From a virus, in IMG/VR virus record IMGVR_UViG_3300047095_000752, positions 181,226 through 245,225 of that record: DNA of 64,000 nt. The stretch is one strand, 5' to 3'. The notes under the pieces are model-generated. The model did no database searches. It saw only the letters and a list, made by a program, of their open reading frames with translations, and was not told the DNA's origin. Position numbers and translations under genes: made by a program. The number at the start of each line of letters is the position of its first letter. Position 1 is the first letter of the stretch. Shown piece after piece: positions 22,973-30,835 of the stretch.

Positions 22973-24169
22973 ATGTCTAATAATCTTAAACCGATAATGT
23001 TCTGCACACAACCATGTATGGAGATATTCGATTATATAAATCCAAATACCATTGACACGATACATCTATATATAGATTTAAAAAATTCATCGACCAACTT
23101 ATTTATACCAGATGTAGTACAAGAAATAGTAGAGACAAGTCGCCGAATGGGTAAGTCAGTTGAAAGTTCTATTTTTCAATCTATTATATTGACTTGCTCG
23201 AACTGGATAAGTGCTGCTCGAAGCCGTGGGTTTAATTGTAAGATAATCATATGCAATGATAAAGGCAGGTCCGAATACCATACAAAACTAAATCCATTAT
23301 ATAAAAAGAATAGAAAAATCACAAATGTATTGATGGAACATTATAGTGAAGAAATGGATCAGATTAAGACCCGCAACTGGGATTTCGCTGAGAAGATATG
23401 TGCAAAATTAAATAATATACATTTTATTAATATTAATTTCTTAGAAAGTGATTTTTTACCTTATTATTTAATAACTCGATATTTCAACGAATCGCCAAAT
23501 GTATATCATATCGTATCATCATGTGATAAGGATCACTTTCAATTATTAAATAAACCCAATACAATAATGTTCTCACGCAAATCAGGCACTACAACCATAT
23601 TAGATAAACAATCGTATTTAAGTAAATTTTTAAAGATTAATAAAGCCAGCGTTAAATCACAATCCAAATGGATCGATATAATGTCTAAAGTAAATCCAGA
23701 ATATATTGTATTAATAATGGCTATGTGCGGGGACGTATCCGATAACGTATTTGGTATACCTAGAATTGGTGATAAAACTGCATTAAAAATGATATCAGAT
23801 CATGATGTTGTAAACGAACTAATTGGTACGGTGGATGAACTTGAAGATAGATTATATAATGGTGGAAAAGTAATTCTAGATAAGCCTGATTTATATGATA
23901 GTTTAGATAATAATTGGAAATTAGCTGTAGATAATAATGACTTACTCACCAAAGCATATAAACAAATAAGCTACGAATCGCTATCAAGATGGCTTGATAA
24001 AACTGACATGATTAATGTTAAAGTTCCTGCTCGTAAAGCGATTGATGATAATATTAATAAACCATTCTATGTTTATAACGAAACTCACAAAGAAAATTTT
24101 ATCAAAAAAATAAAAGAATTAATACACGACTTTCACTTGAACGATTCTGATATTTACAATTTATTTTAA
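22973..24169 (+). CDS. FEN-like 5'-3' exonuclease / flap endonuclease
   Basis: The 398-residue protein has an N-terminal PIN-like nuclease domain with acidic metal ligands (HLYIDLKN, NFLESDFLPYYLI, SSCDKDHFQLL). These are followed by the helix-hairpin-helix motif MCGDVSDNVFGIPRIGDKTA (about residues 250-270), diagnostic of the 5'-3' exonuclease/FEN family. It corresponds in role to T4 RNase H or the Pol I 5' nuclease: removal of RNA primers and flaps during replication. It is longer than T4 RNase H (about 305 residues) because of an extended C-terminal helical part. Confidence 0.9.
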   Translation: MSNNLKPIMFCTQPCMEIFDYINPNTIDTIHLYIDLKNSSTNLFIPDVVQEIVETSRRMGKSVESSIFQSIILTCSNWISAARSRGFNCKIIICNDKGRSEYHTKLNPLYKKNRKITNVLMEHYSEEMDQIKTRNWDFAEKICAKLNNIHFININFLESDFLPYYLITRYFNESPNVYHIVSSCDKDHFQLLNKPNTIMFSRKSGTTTILDKQSYLSKFLKINKASVKSQSKWIDIMSKVNPEYIVLIMAMCGDVSDNVFGIPRIGDKTALKMISDHDVVNELIGTVDELEDRLYNGGKVILDKPDLYDSLDNNWKLAVDNNDLLTKAYKQISYESLSRWLDKTDMINVKVPARKAIDDNINKPFYVYNETHKENFIKKIKELIHDFHLNDSDIYNLF

Positions 24170-24176
24170 TCTAAAA

Positions 24177-24217
24177 AACACGCTACCGGGATATCTGCCG
24201 GTAGCGTGTTCTTTTTT
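24177..24217. terminator. bidirectional terminator between FEN gene and membrane operon
   Basis: A 13-bp stem (aacacgctaccgg / ccggtagcgtgtt, 8-nt loop) with T-runs on both strands separates converging genes. Confidence 0.92.
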
Positions 24218-24222
24218 AGTTC

Positions 24223-24633
24223 TTATGCTTTCTTTCCTTTCTGGATTGCTTCGAGGACAATCCCGGTTGAAAGGACCGCGAACAATATCACGGTCTGCAC
24301 CATAGCCGCCCCAGCCACTGCAGTTAGGCAGTAGGGGGATTCGTTCAACTTGTAGGACATGGCGATGATCGCCAGTCCCGCTACGACGAGGGAAATAACC
24401 GCCCGGAGGCGGATGTGATTTTCCCACATGTAGCGCGTCCGCTCATGTGGCTCCGACCACCTCTGATTGATAATCAGTACCCAAAGCGCCGCTGTTGTTC
24501 CGGCGACACATGATACCACCGGGATGCTGATGTTGTTGAGTGGTGCGAAATACGCCGCCCCGTAGATTGCAGCCTCTCCAATGATAGCAGCGATTAGCAT
24601 AAAAGGCATTAAAGCCTTCCGATCTTCAAACAC
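24223..24633 (-). CDS. polytopic membrane protein, last gene of GC-rich membrane operon
   Basis: A 136-residue protein with four likely spans: LMPFMLIAAIIGEAAIYGAA, VVSCVAGTTAALWVLII, VISLVVAGLAIIAM and CLTAVAGAAMVQTVILFAVL. A basic loop (HERTRYMWENHIRLR) lies between spans two and three. No family is recognised. It is GC-rich like the three genes upstream and unlike the AT-rich surroundings. Confidence 0.72.
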   Translation of the reverse strand: MFEDRKALMPFMLIAAIIGEAAIYGAAYFAPLNNISIPVVSCVAGTTAALWVLIINQRWSEPHERTRYMWENHIRLRAVISLVVAGLAIIAMSYKLNESPYCLTAVAGAAMVQTVILFAVLSTGIVLEAIQKGKKA

Positions 24634-24663
24634 GATTTTACTCTCCTTCCAAGAGGTATTATA

Positions 24664-24981
24664 CTATTTCCCGAACATCGCCCCCATCATCCGACCCGCC
24701 GTCGCCAATCCCATCACCGTATTTTTAATCTCCTCTATTTTGGGTCTAAGACCCGATGCCTTGAAGCGGAGCGCGTCAACAATGACGCCCACCACAATCA
24801 AGGTAACAACGCCACATATCAGATAGGTCGGGGCGGCGAGCGCCTTCATAGCACCCACCGCGAGGAAGCCCACCATGTAGGCTTCCTTGTTCCCCCCGGT
24901 CTGGATTCCTTTCCAGACCGGGGTAACGAATGCTCGGGTGAGGGACCCAATCCTTTTGAGTCCCTTTACGATGGGGTTCAT
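24664..24981 (-). CDS. membrane protein of GC-rich operon
   Basis: The start is set at ATG 24981, which overlaps the TGA of the upstream gene. The 105-residue product MNPIVKGLKRIGSLTRAFV has a basic N-terminus and two hydrophobic segments (AYMVGFLAVGAMKALA, TYLICGVVTLIVVGVIVDAL), then a basic stretch and Gly/Met-rich C-terminus. It is likely membrane-associated. Unknown function. Confidence 0.68.
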   Translation of the reverse strand: MNPIVKGLKRIGSLTRAFVTPVWKGIQTGGNKEAYMVGFLAVGAMKALAAPTYLICGVVTLIVVGVIVDALRFKASGLRPKIEEIKNTVMGLATAGRMMGAMFGK

Positions 24982-25316
24982 GTGCAAGCCCCAACCCGTG
25001 CACCCACGGACTGGGCGAGGTACCATGCCGCGTAGACGGCGATGGCGGGGATGAACCACAAGAGGCTACACCCCGTCACCACGAGGTCTAGAATCTGACC
25101 GGCCTTGTGGTCTACGGTCCCCTTCCTCTCAATCGCGAGCATGATACCCATGCTCACGAAACTTCCCGTGATCGCCACAGCGGCAATCGTGGGGAAGATG
25201 GTGCCGACAGCACACCAACCAATAAGGCTGATGGCGTCGGCGGTGACTGGCGACCTCTCAAGGAAGTCAAGACACTTCCCGATGGTCACCTGAAGGTGAA
25301 GTTTGAGTTTACCCAT
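24978..25316 (-). CDS. membrane protein of GC-rich operon
   Basis: A 112-residue protein with three likely spans: LIGWCAVGTIFPTIAAVAIT, GSFVSMGIMLAI, and ILDLVVTGCSLLWFIPAIAV running into YAAWYLAQSVG. AAAGGATATATT precedes the ATG. It is coupled to the next gene by an ATGA overlap. Confidence 0.7.
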   Translation of the reverse strand: MGKLKLHLQVTIGKCLDFLERSPVTADAISLIGWCAVGTIFPTIAAVAITGSFVSMGIMLAIERKGTVDHKAGQILDLVVTGCSLLWFIPAIAVYAAWYLAQSVGARVGACT

Positions 25317-25349
25317 AATATATCCTTTCTTGGAGATGTTTTTGTTCAG

Positions 25350-25796
25350 TTATACCGCCACACAACCGACGCGGGCGGGACGCTCACCCATAAAGCTATT
25401 ATTACGGATGGTGGATAAAATCTTCTCACCGATAATGTAAGTGGCGAGGGCGGTGATGACACGGAGTGTAAAACCGAGTAGCACACCCACCACCATAAGC
25501 TGCAACCCAACCAACCAGATGGTCAGTTTGCCTAGCACCGCATAACCGGCGAAGCGGGCAATACCCCCTTCGATGACGACCGTCAGTATCGTCTTCAACG
25601 AGGGCTTAGAGACGAGCTCAATCGCGGAGCATACAAGCACCACACCACCAATGGCGGTGAGAGCGACTGGGGCGGCGACGAGACCCATCGCCATCCCACC
25701 TACACCCACAACAACGGACGCCACAGGGGCGAACTTCACGCCGAAGTTGAGGGCGCGGACGATGATATTCTTGACATTGGATACGATGCTTTTCAT
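25350..25796 (-). CDS. membrane protein, first gene of GC-rich operon
   Basis: A 148-residue protein with several hydrophobic spans (FAPVASVVVGVGGMAMGLVA, VALTAIGGVVLVCSAIEL, IWLVGLQLMVVGVLLGFTLR) separated by short loops, ending in a basic C-terminus. AAAGGGTAATACC precedes the ATG and the conserved element lies 71 bp upstream. The four genes from here to 24223 look like one unit for remodelling or building a membrane-associated structure; this is inference from topology only. Confidence 0.7.
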   Translation of the reverse strand: MKSIVSNVKNIIVRALNFGVKFAPVASVVVGVGGMAMGLVAAPVALTAIGGVVLVCSAIELVSKPSLKTILTVVIEGGIARFAGYAVLGKLTIWLVGLQLMVVGVLLGFTLRVITALATYIIGEKILSTIRNNSFMGERPARVGCVAV

Positions 25797-25867
25797 GGTA
25801 TTACCCTTTGATGTTTAGACTATATGAAACCACCATTCAATCCGCATAGATCGATGATAGTATTCTT

Positions 25868-25889
25868 TACACTTCTTAATATATATAAT
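25868..25889 (-). promoter_or_regulatory. TATATATA-class element, site 5
   Basis: Minus strand ATTATATATATTAAGAAGTG, 71 bp upstream of 25796. The following GAAGTGTAAA is shared with site 9. Confidence 0.65.
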
Positions 25890-25900
25890 GAAAAATCAAC

Positions 25901-25927
25901 AAAAAAAGACCCCATAAATATGAGGTC
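25901..25927 (-). terminator. terminator after 25939-26187
   Basis: An 8-bp stem with one mismatch (gaccccat / atgaggtc) is followed on the minus strand by seven T residues. Confidence 0.8.
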
Positions 25928-25938
25928 AAAATGTTAAA

Positions 25939-26187
25939 TTATTTAAATTTTAATGACAATTTACCATGTCTTACCATATATACATCAAGCACAGATATAC
26001 CATCACGTTTAATTTTTATAGGGTATCTAAGTCTTGTGAACCAATTGCGATCAGTATCACCCATAAAAACATAAGATATAAGAATTAATTCGGATTTAAA
26101 AGATCTTAGTAATTTTGATACTTTATTTAAACATACAAAAACATTGTCTTTGAAGATATAGCGAAACCAAGAGAAGATGTCGATCAT
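25939..26187 (-). CDS. tiny AT-rich gene cluster, member 6 (last)
   Basis: An 82-residue basic protein (MIDIFSWFRYIFKDNVFVCL ...) with a hydrophobic aromatic N-terminus and a beta-like C-terminus. Its ATG overlaps the stop of the upstream gene (TAATG). It is the final gene of six overlapping small genes and is followed by a terminator. No known family. Confidence 0.6.
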   Translation of the reverse strand: MIDIFSWFRYIFKDNVFVCLNKVSKLLRSFKSELILISYVFMGDTDRNWFTRLRYPIKIKRDGISVLDVYMVRHGKLSLKFK

Positions 26188-26417
26188 TACGTTCTACCAA
26201 CGACTAAATTTGTGAAATAAGGGTTTATGGTATATTTAATCATACGAGATGGATAAAAATATCCACTGGATGGTTTAAAAATAATTAACTCACACCCATA
26301 GGAATTACTTAAACCATACTTAAAATCTATAAAAGGGGAGACCCCCGGTATACGAAAACTTTTGACTAACTTATATGTATAAAATATACAATCTAAAATA
26401 GTAATACCCTTAGCCAT
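26187..26417 (-). CDS. tiny AT-rich gene cluster, member 5
   Basis: A 76-residue protein, MAKGITILDCIFYTYKLVKS at the start, then a Pro/Gly/Tyr-rich part (IPGVSPFIDFKYG). It overlaps its neighbours at both ends. Unknown function. Confidence 0.6.
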   Translation of the reverse strand: MAKGITILDCIFYTYKLVKSFRIPGVSPFIDFKYGLSNSYGCELIIFKPSSGYFYPSRMIKYTINPYFTNLVVGRT

Positions 26418-26682
26418 AATGCATCTCGTATGATTTCTTTAATTTGGTATATCGAACAATAGGAGGACCGGTATGTAGTCGATATAAAATACCAGTTAAA
26501 TTAAAGGAACGATTTGCATATTTGCTCACCCCATAAAGAGTCCACATCGACATAAATTTGTTTTGATCGAAACCATATCCGGTATTAATATCAGATCCAC
26601 TAAATATCCACTTTATAATTGAATCAATTTTTTTGAATATTTTCATAATTAAAATTTTTATAACGTCATTGTAAAATTTCAC
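26410..26682 (-). CDS. tiny AT-rich gene cluster, member 4
   Basis: A GTG start at 26682 follows GGAGTTTAACTG. The 90-residue product is basic with a helical N-terminus (MKFYNDVIKILIMKIFKKID) and SGSDINTGYGFDQNKF in the middle. It overlaps the upstream gene by 17 bp. Unknown function. Confidence 0.58.
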   Translation of the reverse strand: MKFYNDVIKILIMKIFKKIDSIIKWIFSGSDINTGYGFDQNKFMSMWTLYGVSKYANRSFNLTGILYRLHTGPPIVRYTKLKKSYEMHYG

Positions 26683-26905
26683 CAGTTAAACTCCATTTCA
26701 AACAGTCGCCTAAATATTTATCATCGTAGGACTTTATATGATAATAAAACGTGTCAGTAGAATATTTAGTACATACTATTTTTAAAGCATGTCTACATAA
26801 AATACTAATCATTGCGCGGTAATCAAATTTAATTATACTAAATATAAGATTGACAAACATATTAAAATATTTATAAGGTGCGCTGATAGGCGTCAGTAAA
26901 CGCAA
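26666..26905 (-). CDS. tiny AT-rich gene cluster, member 3
   Basis: A TTG start at 26905 follows GGGAGTTTAGCAC. The 79-residue protein has a hydrophobic, basic N-terminal half (YFNMFVNLIFSIIKFDYRAM) and a Tyr/Asp-rich end. Its start lies inside the 3' end of the upstream gene. Unknown function. Confidence 0.55.
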   Translation of the reverse strand: MRLLTPISAPYKYFNMFVNLIFSIIKFDYRAMISILCRHALKIVCTKYSTDTFYYHIKSYDDKYLGDCLKWSLTGEILQ

Positions 26906-27122
26906 GTGCTAAACTCCCTCTGGTTCGTATATAATCTACGACGGTATATACCATAAAAGCCAACTGCTTAGATTTAAGGATTTGTGTTTCAGTCCAAGAA
27001 TGTAATTTAACAATAGTATTAAATGAAAATGTTAATATATGTCTATATGTTTTTTTGGTAATATAATAAATATATTTGAAAATTAAATCTACACACTTAC
27101 GAAATAGGTTTTCTAAAGCCAT
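26871..27122 (-). CDS. tiny AT-rich gene cluster, member 2
   Basis: An 83-residue protein, ATG 27122 with GAGTAAACTCCG upstream. N-terminal helix MALENLFRKCVDLIFKYIYY and a basic aromatic composition. It overlaps the upstream gene by 10 bp. Unknown function. Confidence 0.6.
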   Translation of the reverse strand: MALENLFRKCVDLIFKYIYYITKKTYRHILTFSFNTIVKLHSWTETQILKSKQLAFMVYTVVDYIRTRGSLALAFTDAYQRTL

Positions 27123-27337
27123 CGGAGTTTACTCACCGGATTCAATATTAAAGCAAATTTTCCAATACCATACCTATAAGCCTGTGAATACTCACAATAA
27201 AAATATTCTATTATACCTATTGAAAATGATATTAGCCAGACATATTTGAACTTATATTGAACTAATGCGTGTAGAAGTTTGTAATATGGGTTTATAGTAG
27301 CTAGTATATAAAAGTTGGAGTATGATAATGTCTTCAT
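27113..27337 (-). CDS. tiny AT-rich gene cluster, member 1 (first)
   Basis: A 74-residue protein (MKTLSYSNFYILATINPYYK ...) with one hydrophobic segment (YVWLISFSIGIIEYFYC). GGGAGAAACA precedes the ATG. It heads the six-gene run and is divergent from 27412-28134. Unknown function. Confidence 0.6.
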   Translation of the reverse strand: MKTLSYSNFYILATINPYYKLLHALVQYKFKYVWLISFSIGIIEYFYCEYSQAYRYGIGKFALILNPVSKLRWL

Positions 27338-27366
27338 TGTTTCTCCCGTGGTTTACCCTTTTAGCT

Positions 27367-27374
27367 GGACAAAT
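27367..27374 (+). promoter_or_regulatory. GGACAAAT leader motif
   Basis: An 8-bp motif 37 bp before ATG 27412, between divergent genes. Confidence 0.4.
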
Positions 27375-27411
27375 TAATGAAAGTATATTAGTTTAAAGGA
27401 GATATATTAAA

Positions 27412-28134
27412 ATGCTTACTTGGGATAAAGTTTTAACCTACGTAAAGGCTAACTTAGCTTTACCGTCAACATTTATTGAACATGATGATACTCAGATCCA
27501 AGATTATTTGAAGATCACGGCGTTATCCGAATTTAGTACATACATACCTGATTGGGAACGTGTGCCGATATACCCCGGAATTGACACATACAAAGTACCT
27601 CAAAAATCAAATCAATTCTATTTTTTCGATGAAGAATGCTGCGATATAATTAATGTACTTTTTTGTTATTTTAATATGGAAAGTGAATTGTGGACGGGGC
27701 ATCCTGTAGTTGGTCCATACGGACTTGAACATTATAAATGGTGGAGTTTGTCCGTATTCAAGAGCAAGCTATTTAAGAAGTACTCGAACTACGATCAAGT
27801 CTATAGATTTATACAACCGAATATTATAGAGATCCTTCCCGGTAATCTTGGAGATGATCCGATTGTTGTTGAATACGAGCGAACTCAGCCAAAAGACTTA
27901 TCAAAAATGCCGCAACCATTTGAAATGTTATTCATGGATCTTTGTTTAGCTCACTACATGACTCGCCTCGGTAATTTGAGATCACATTACGGATCCGGTA
28001 ATATTCAAACTCCATTTGGCGACATACCTTTAAGTGGAGACGATCTAAGATCCAGAGGCGATGAACTTCGCCAGAGAGTTGTTGAAAAGCTTGAAAATAA
28101 TTCACAACCAGAAATCTATATAGAGATAGATTAA
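27412..28134 (+). CDS. probable virion protein, neck/connector-like
   Basis: A 240-residue soluble protein with AAAGGAGATATATTAAA before the ATG. The N-terminal helical part (MLTWDKVLTYVKANLALPST) with DDTQIQDYLKITALSEFSTY, the beta-rich centre (RFIQPNIIEILPGN, PIVVEYERTQPKDLSKMP) and the C-terminal helices (MLFMDLCLAHYMTRLGNLR) resemble head-tail connector or neck proteins of large myoviruses. This is a weak structural impression only. The leader contains GGACAAAT. Confidence 0.42.
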   Translation: MLTWDKVLTYVKANLALPSTFIEHDDTQIQDYLKITALSEFSTYIPDWERVPIYPGIDTYKVPQKSNQFYFFDEECCDIINVLFCYFNMESELWTGHPVVGPYGLEHYKWWSLSVFKSKLFKKYSNYDQVYRFIQPNIIEILPGNLGDDPIVVEYERTQPKDLSKMPQPFEMLFMDLCLAHYMTRLGNLRSHYGSGNIQTPFGDIPLSGDDLRSRGDELRQRVVEKLENNSQPEIYIEID

Positions 28135-28159
28135 TGGATCGGATCCAAACATGAAACAA

Positions 28160-28187
28160 AAAATAAAGCCTGTATATAAACAGGCTT
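28160..28187. terminator. terminator after 27412-28134, also usable on the minus strand
   Basis: An 8-bp stem (aagcctgt / acaggctt, 6-nt loop) has a TTATTTTTTG tail on the minus strand and an AT-rich tail on the plus strand. Confidence 0.8.
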
Positions 28188-28237
28188 AAAATTTATGGGT
28201 GTTAATTTACCTCACTTTAAGTTAAAGTTGAACTATA
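28160..28237 (-). ncRNA. candidate small RNA between element site 6 and a terminator
   Basis: On the minus strand a TATATATA-class element (28238-28259) is followed by about 70 nt with no start codon and ribosome binding site, then a terminator with a T-rich tail. The region can fold into a small stem (ACTTTA / TAAAGT) plus the terminator stem. It may be a short non-coding RNA. Confidence 0.4.
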
Positions 28238-28259
28238 TACAATATTTAATATATATAAT
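28238..28259 (-). promoter_or_regulatory. TATATATA-class element, site 6
   Basis: Minus strand ATTATATATATTAAATATTG, a full consensus match, but with no protein gene downstream before the terminator at 28166-28187. Confidence 0.6.
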
Positions 28260-28702
28260 TAAGTGGTAGTTTCACCATCGAAGTGTTCATCATCAGCCTT
28301 AGCTATTTCTTTAGTTTTATGAATTGTTCCGTCTTTGTGGTTTGGAGGGGAGTAAATACTGTATAATTTAAGTTTAGTAGTTCCAGTATTTACAATGTTG
28401 TGCTTAACTCCAGCCGGGATAATAATTCCTGCGCCGGGATATATTTCATATTCTTTACCATCAATAACACTTACACCGGTACCTTCTTCGATTCTAAAAA
28501 ATTGATCTAAGGTATGGGTTTCGGAACCGATATCTTCATTTTCATTAAGGGACATAGCGACTAACTGACAATTGTTAGCTGTATATATAACTTTTCTAAA
28601 ATTGTCATTATCTTCAGTTAGTTTTTCAATATTATCTATAAACCCATTTTGACTTGATAATGTGTTTTCATTTAATTTCTTTTTTGTTATAACTTTATAC
28701 AT
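28259..28702 (-). CDS. cupin-domain protein
   Basis: A 147-residue protein with a single cupin barrel. Motif 1 is represented by GSETHTLDQFFRIEEGTGV (residues about 60-78), with His and Glu metal ligands. Motif 2 is PAGVKHNIVNTG (about 112-123) with its His. YPGAGIIIPAG is the typical inter-motif strand. The fold may bind a metal and a small ligand or sugar; the reaction is unknown. It is a single gene transcribed toward the plus-strand connector-like gene. Confidence 0.8.
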   Translation of the reverse strand: MYKVITKKKLNENTLSSQNGFIDNIEKLTEDNDNFRKVIYTANNCQLVAMSLNENEDIGSETHTLDQFFRIEEGTGVSVIDGKEYEIYPGAGIIIPAGVKHNIVNTGTTKLKLYSIYSPPNHKDGTIHKTKEIAKADDEHFDGETTT

Positions 28703-28732
28703 AACTTAATCCTTTCAATGTTGGAGGTATTC

Positions 28733-29017
28733 ATGCTAAAATTTGTCATAAATATATCTAAACTAATTATAACATTAATTGTATGTGGATTCACGTATAA
28801 TTTGTTAGTTGACAGTTATAATAGAGTTACTAAAAAAGAAAATGTTATATATAACATATCAGTGTATTACGATCTATCTCTGGCCGATTCAGACTCCTCG
28901 TACAAGATGCCAATCATAAAGGATAATTATATACAATACACAAATATAAACGGAGACACTTTAATATACAGTAACTTTAGATATAAGATTGAAGTTAAGG
29001 AATTGGACAGCAAATAA
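28733..29017 (+). CDS. membrane-anchored small protein
   Basis: ATG 28733 follows GGAGGTATTC. The 94-residue protein starts MLKFVINISKLIITLIVCGF, one N-terminal membrane anchor, followed by a beta-rich acidic domain (NVIYNISVYYDLSLADSDSS). It may face the periplasm. Unknown function. Confidence 0.62.
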   Translation: MLKFVINISKLIITLIVCGFTYNLLVDSYNRVTKKENVIYNISVYYDLSLADSDSSYKMPIIKDNYIQYTNINGDTLIYSNFRYKIEVKELDSK

Positions 29018-29028
29018 GAATAGAATTG

Positions 29029-29036
29029 GGACAAAT
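29029..29036 (+). promoter_or_regulatory. GGACAAAT leader motif
   Basis: An 8-bp motif 36 bp before ATG 29073. Confidence 0.4.
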
Positions 29037-29072
29037 TTAAGTAAATTTAACTTTTAATGAAGGATTTTATAA

Positions 29073-29945
29073 ATGAGATTACACAACGCTAAAGATAATA
29101 TAGATGCGGTTCTATCTGAGTCACTACTCGGCACTGTGGGTGGAGCCGCCCTGAAATATGGTGGAAAAGCCCTCGCCGGTATGACTAAGGCAAATGCTGC
29201 TAAAGCCGCCAAACTTGGTGTGGGTGGTACTGCCGCATACACTGCCGGAAATGCAGTTGATAATAGAACTGGTGATAATGTAGGTAAAGCATGGCGCGGT
29301 GTAAAAAACGCTGCGTCTAATGTTAAAGCCGCAGGTTGGGATAACCCTCTTGATGCTGCAGGTAAGTGGTGGGCAAGTAACCCACAAGCTGATGCTGCTC
29401 GGGATGCTCATATCAAATCACTAACCAAATCAAGTGCTGAAAAAGTTGCCGCCCGCGAAGCCGCAGAGAAAGCAGCCCAAGCACAACGAGACGCTCAAGC
29501 CAAGAATGTACTTGCAAATTCAGGTACAAAGCCTACTCTTGCAACATCCCTTAAAGATGGTATGACTTCTGCCAAAAATTCAATTATGACTAATAGTAAA
29601 GCTGCTCTCGAAAAGGTGAAAAGGGTGGCAACCAACAAGACTGCAGAAGTTAAGAAGGGAATTGATAGCTATCAAGCAGGTCGCGCCAAAGCTGCCGAAC
29701 TAATGGCTAAGTTACCGAAGCCCGCACCAATCCGGCCCGTAGCCCCGGCTCAACCCGTACTACCACCCCCTCCACCTCCGATGCCACAAGCCGCCTATAT
29801 TCCACCTCCTAGACCAGTTCAAGCTCCCGTACAAGCACCTCAACCTGTACCCCAAGCTCCTCAACAAACACGGGTACAACGTGCACAGAATTTCTACGGT
29901 GTAGGTCGAAATCGCCAAGGTAGTGGTGGTGGTCCCAGAAGATAA
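29073..29945 (+). CDS. Ala/Lys-rich basic protein with Pro-rich tail, possible virion or DNA-associated protein
   Basis: A 290-residue protein. Residues about 15-75 contain Gly/Ala-rich hydrophobic repeats (GTVGGAALKYGGKALAGMTK). Residues 110-225 are Ala/Lys/Glu helix of histone H1-like composition (AAREAAEKAAQAQRDAQAK). The C-terminal 65 residues are a Pro/Gln/Ala-rich linker (PVLPPPPPPMPQA) ending in Arg/Gly (GRNRQGSGGGPRR). The composition suggests an internal virion, scaffold-linked or DNA-binding protein. The gene itself is more GC-rich than average because of its Ala and Pro codons. Confidence 0.65.
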   Translation: MRLHNAKDNIDAVLSESLLGTVGGAALKYGGKALAGMTKANAAKAAKLGVGGTAAYTAGNAVDNRTGDNVGKAWRGVKNAASNVKAAGWDNPLDAAGKWWASNPQADAARDAHIKSLTKSSAEKVAAREAAEKAAQAQRDAQAKNVLANSGTKPTLATSLKDGMTSAKNSIMTNSKAALEKVKRVATNKTAEVKKGIDSYQAGRAKAAELMAKLPKPAPIRPVAPAQPVLPPPPPPMPQAAYIPPPRPVQAPVQAPQPVPQAPQQTRVQRAQNFYGVGRNRQGSGGGPRR

Positions 29946-29973
29946 TTATCTTATTAAAATATATATAATACAC

Positions 29974-30010
29974 AATCCCATTTCAATTAATATTGGAATG
30001 GGATTCTTTT
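29974..30010 (+). terminator. terminator after 29073-29945
   Basis: A 13-bp stem (aatcccatttcaa / ttggaatgggatt, one G-T pair) is followed by CTTTTTA. Confidence 0.85.
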
Positions 30011-30038
30011 TATGATATCATATGGGTAGGAGAACACT

Positions 30039-30557
30039 ATGAATAGTAAAAATAAAGGATCATCGTTCGAGCGCAAGATTTGTAAGTTATTATCACAGTG
30101 GATTACAAGCGGTGAACGTGACGATATTTTGTGGCGCTCCATTTCATCTGGAGCTTGGAATACTATTAAAAAACGCACTACAAATACACAAATTGGGGAT
30201 CTTACCTATATAGATCCATTAGGGAAACCTTTTATTGATAAGTTTGCAATCGAATGTAAATCGTATAAAGATGTACAAATGATTAAATTGTTTAACGAAA
30301 ATAGTATTATAAATAAATGGTGGGATAAAATTAATGAAGAAGCCGGAGATAAATATCCAATTATAATATTCAAAGAAAATAGAAGTTGTGAGTTTGTGGT
30401 TATTCCGTATTCTATATTTGACGTATTGAATTCTGACATTGGATTTTCAAATACAAATTATATTAAAGTGGGTAGGGAAACTAATACATTTTATATAATT
30501 AAACTGTCGGATTTATTACAAAATGATTACAATAAATTTATAAATGACATAAGATAA
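30039..30557 (+). CDS. PD-(D/E)XK nuclease, resolvase-like
   Basis: The 172-residue protein starts NKGSSFERKICKLLSQWIT, the Glu-containing helix typical of Hjc-type and related phage nucleases. It continues with NTQIGDLTYID (metal-binding Asp) and FAIECKSYKD (E-x-K). Such proteins cut branched or flap DNA. The spacing from E to D to ExK fits an intact catalytic core. AGGAGAACACT precedes the ATG. The exact substrate is unknown. Confidence 0.72.
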   Translation: MNSKNKGSSFERKICKLLSQWITSGERDDILWRSISSGAWNTIKKRTTNTQIGDLTYIDPLGKPFIDKFAIECKSYKDVQMIKLFNENSIINKWWDKINEEAGDKYPIIIFKENRSCEFVVIPYSIFDVLNSDIGFSNTNYIKVGRETNTFYIIKLSDLLQNDYNKFINDIR

Positions 30558-30569
30558 AGGATGATAACA

Positions 30570-30719
30570 ATGCGTAAATTTAATGAAGATTTTTCATCAC
30601 CCATGAGTTCAGTTAGTATGCCTTCATATGAGACATTTACTAAACCTTATCGCTTAGATAAAGCAAAAAAATTTATTAAAAAAATTGCTGCTAAAAAAAT
30701 AAACTCTACTAAAAAATAA
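30570..30719 (+). CDS. small basic protein
   Basis: The frame from ATG 30570 (behind AAAGGATGATAACA) to TAA 30719 encodes 49 residues: an N-terminal Ser/Met/Pro part (MRKFNEDFSSPMSSVSMPS) and a Lys-rich helix (KAKKFIKKIAAKKI). It may be a DNA- or membrane-binding peptide. It starts 13 bp after the nuclease gene and is followed by a terminator. Confidence 0.62.
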   Translation: MRKFNEDFSSPMSSVSMPSYETFTKPYRLDKAKKFIKKIAAKKINSTKK

Positions 30720-30756
30720 CCCCCCAGTAGCGTCGTGTCAGCGCGGACTGGGGGAT
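30711..30756. terminator. bidirectional terminator between 30570-30719 and the GC-rich minus unit
   Basis: An 8-bp stem (cccccagt 30721-30728 / actggggg 30747-30754) with an 18-nt GC-rich loop; the minus-strand side is followed by TTATTTTTT. Confidence 0.8.
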
Positions 30757-30835
30757 TTAAAATTTTATTCGGGTGGAGTTTAGGGACCAGCCCTTATAGC
30801 TATGTTCATTTTAATTACCCAATCATGGTGAAGCC

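Noticed and set aside
29948-29969. A further TATATATA sequence resembling the promoter-like element (site 7)
   Set aside because: It lacks the downstream ATTG, and in its orientation it faces the antisense of 29073-29945. Probably a chance AT-rich match.
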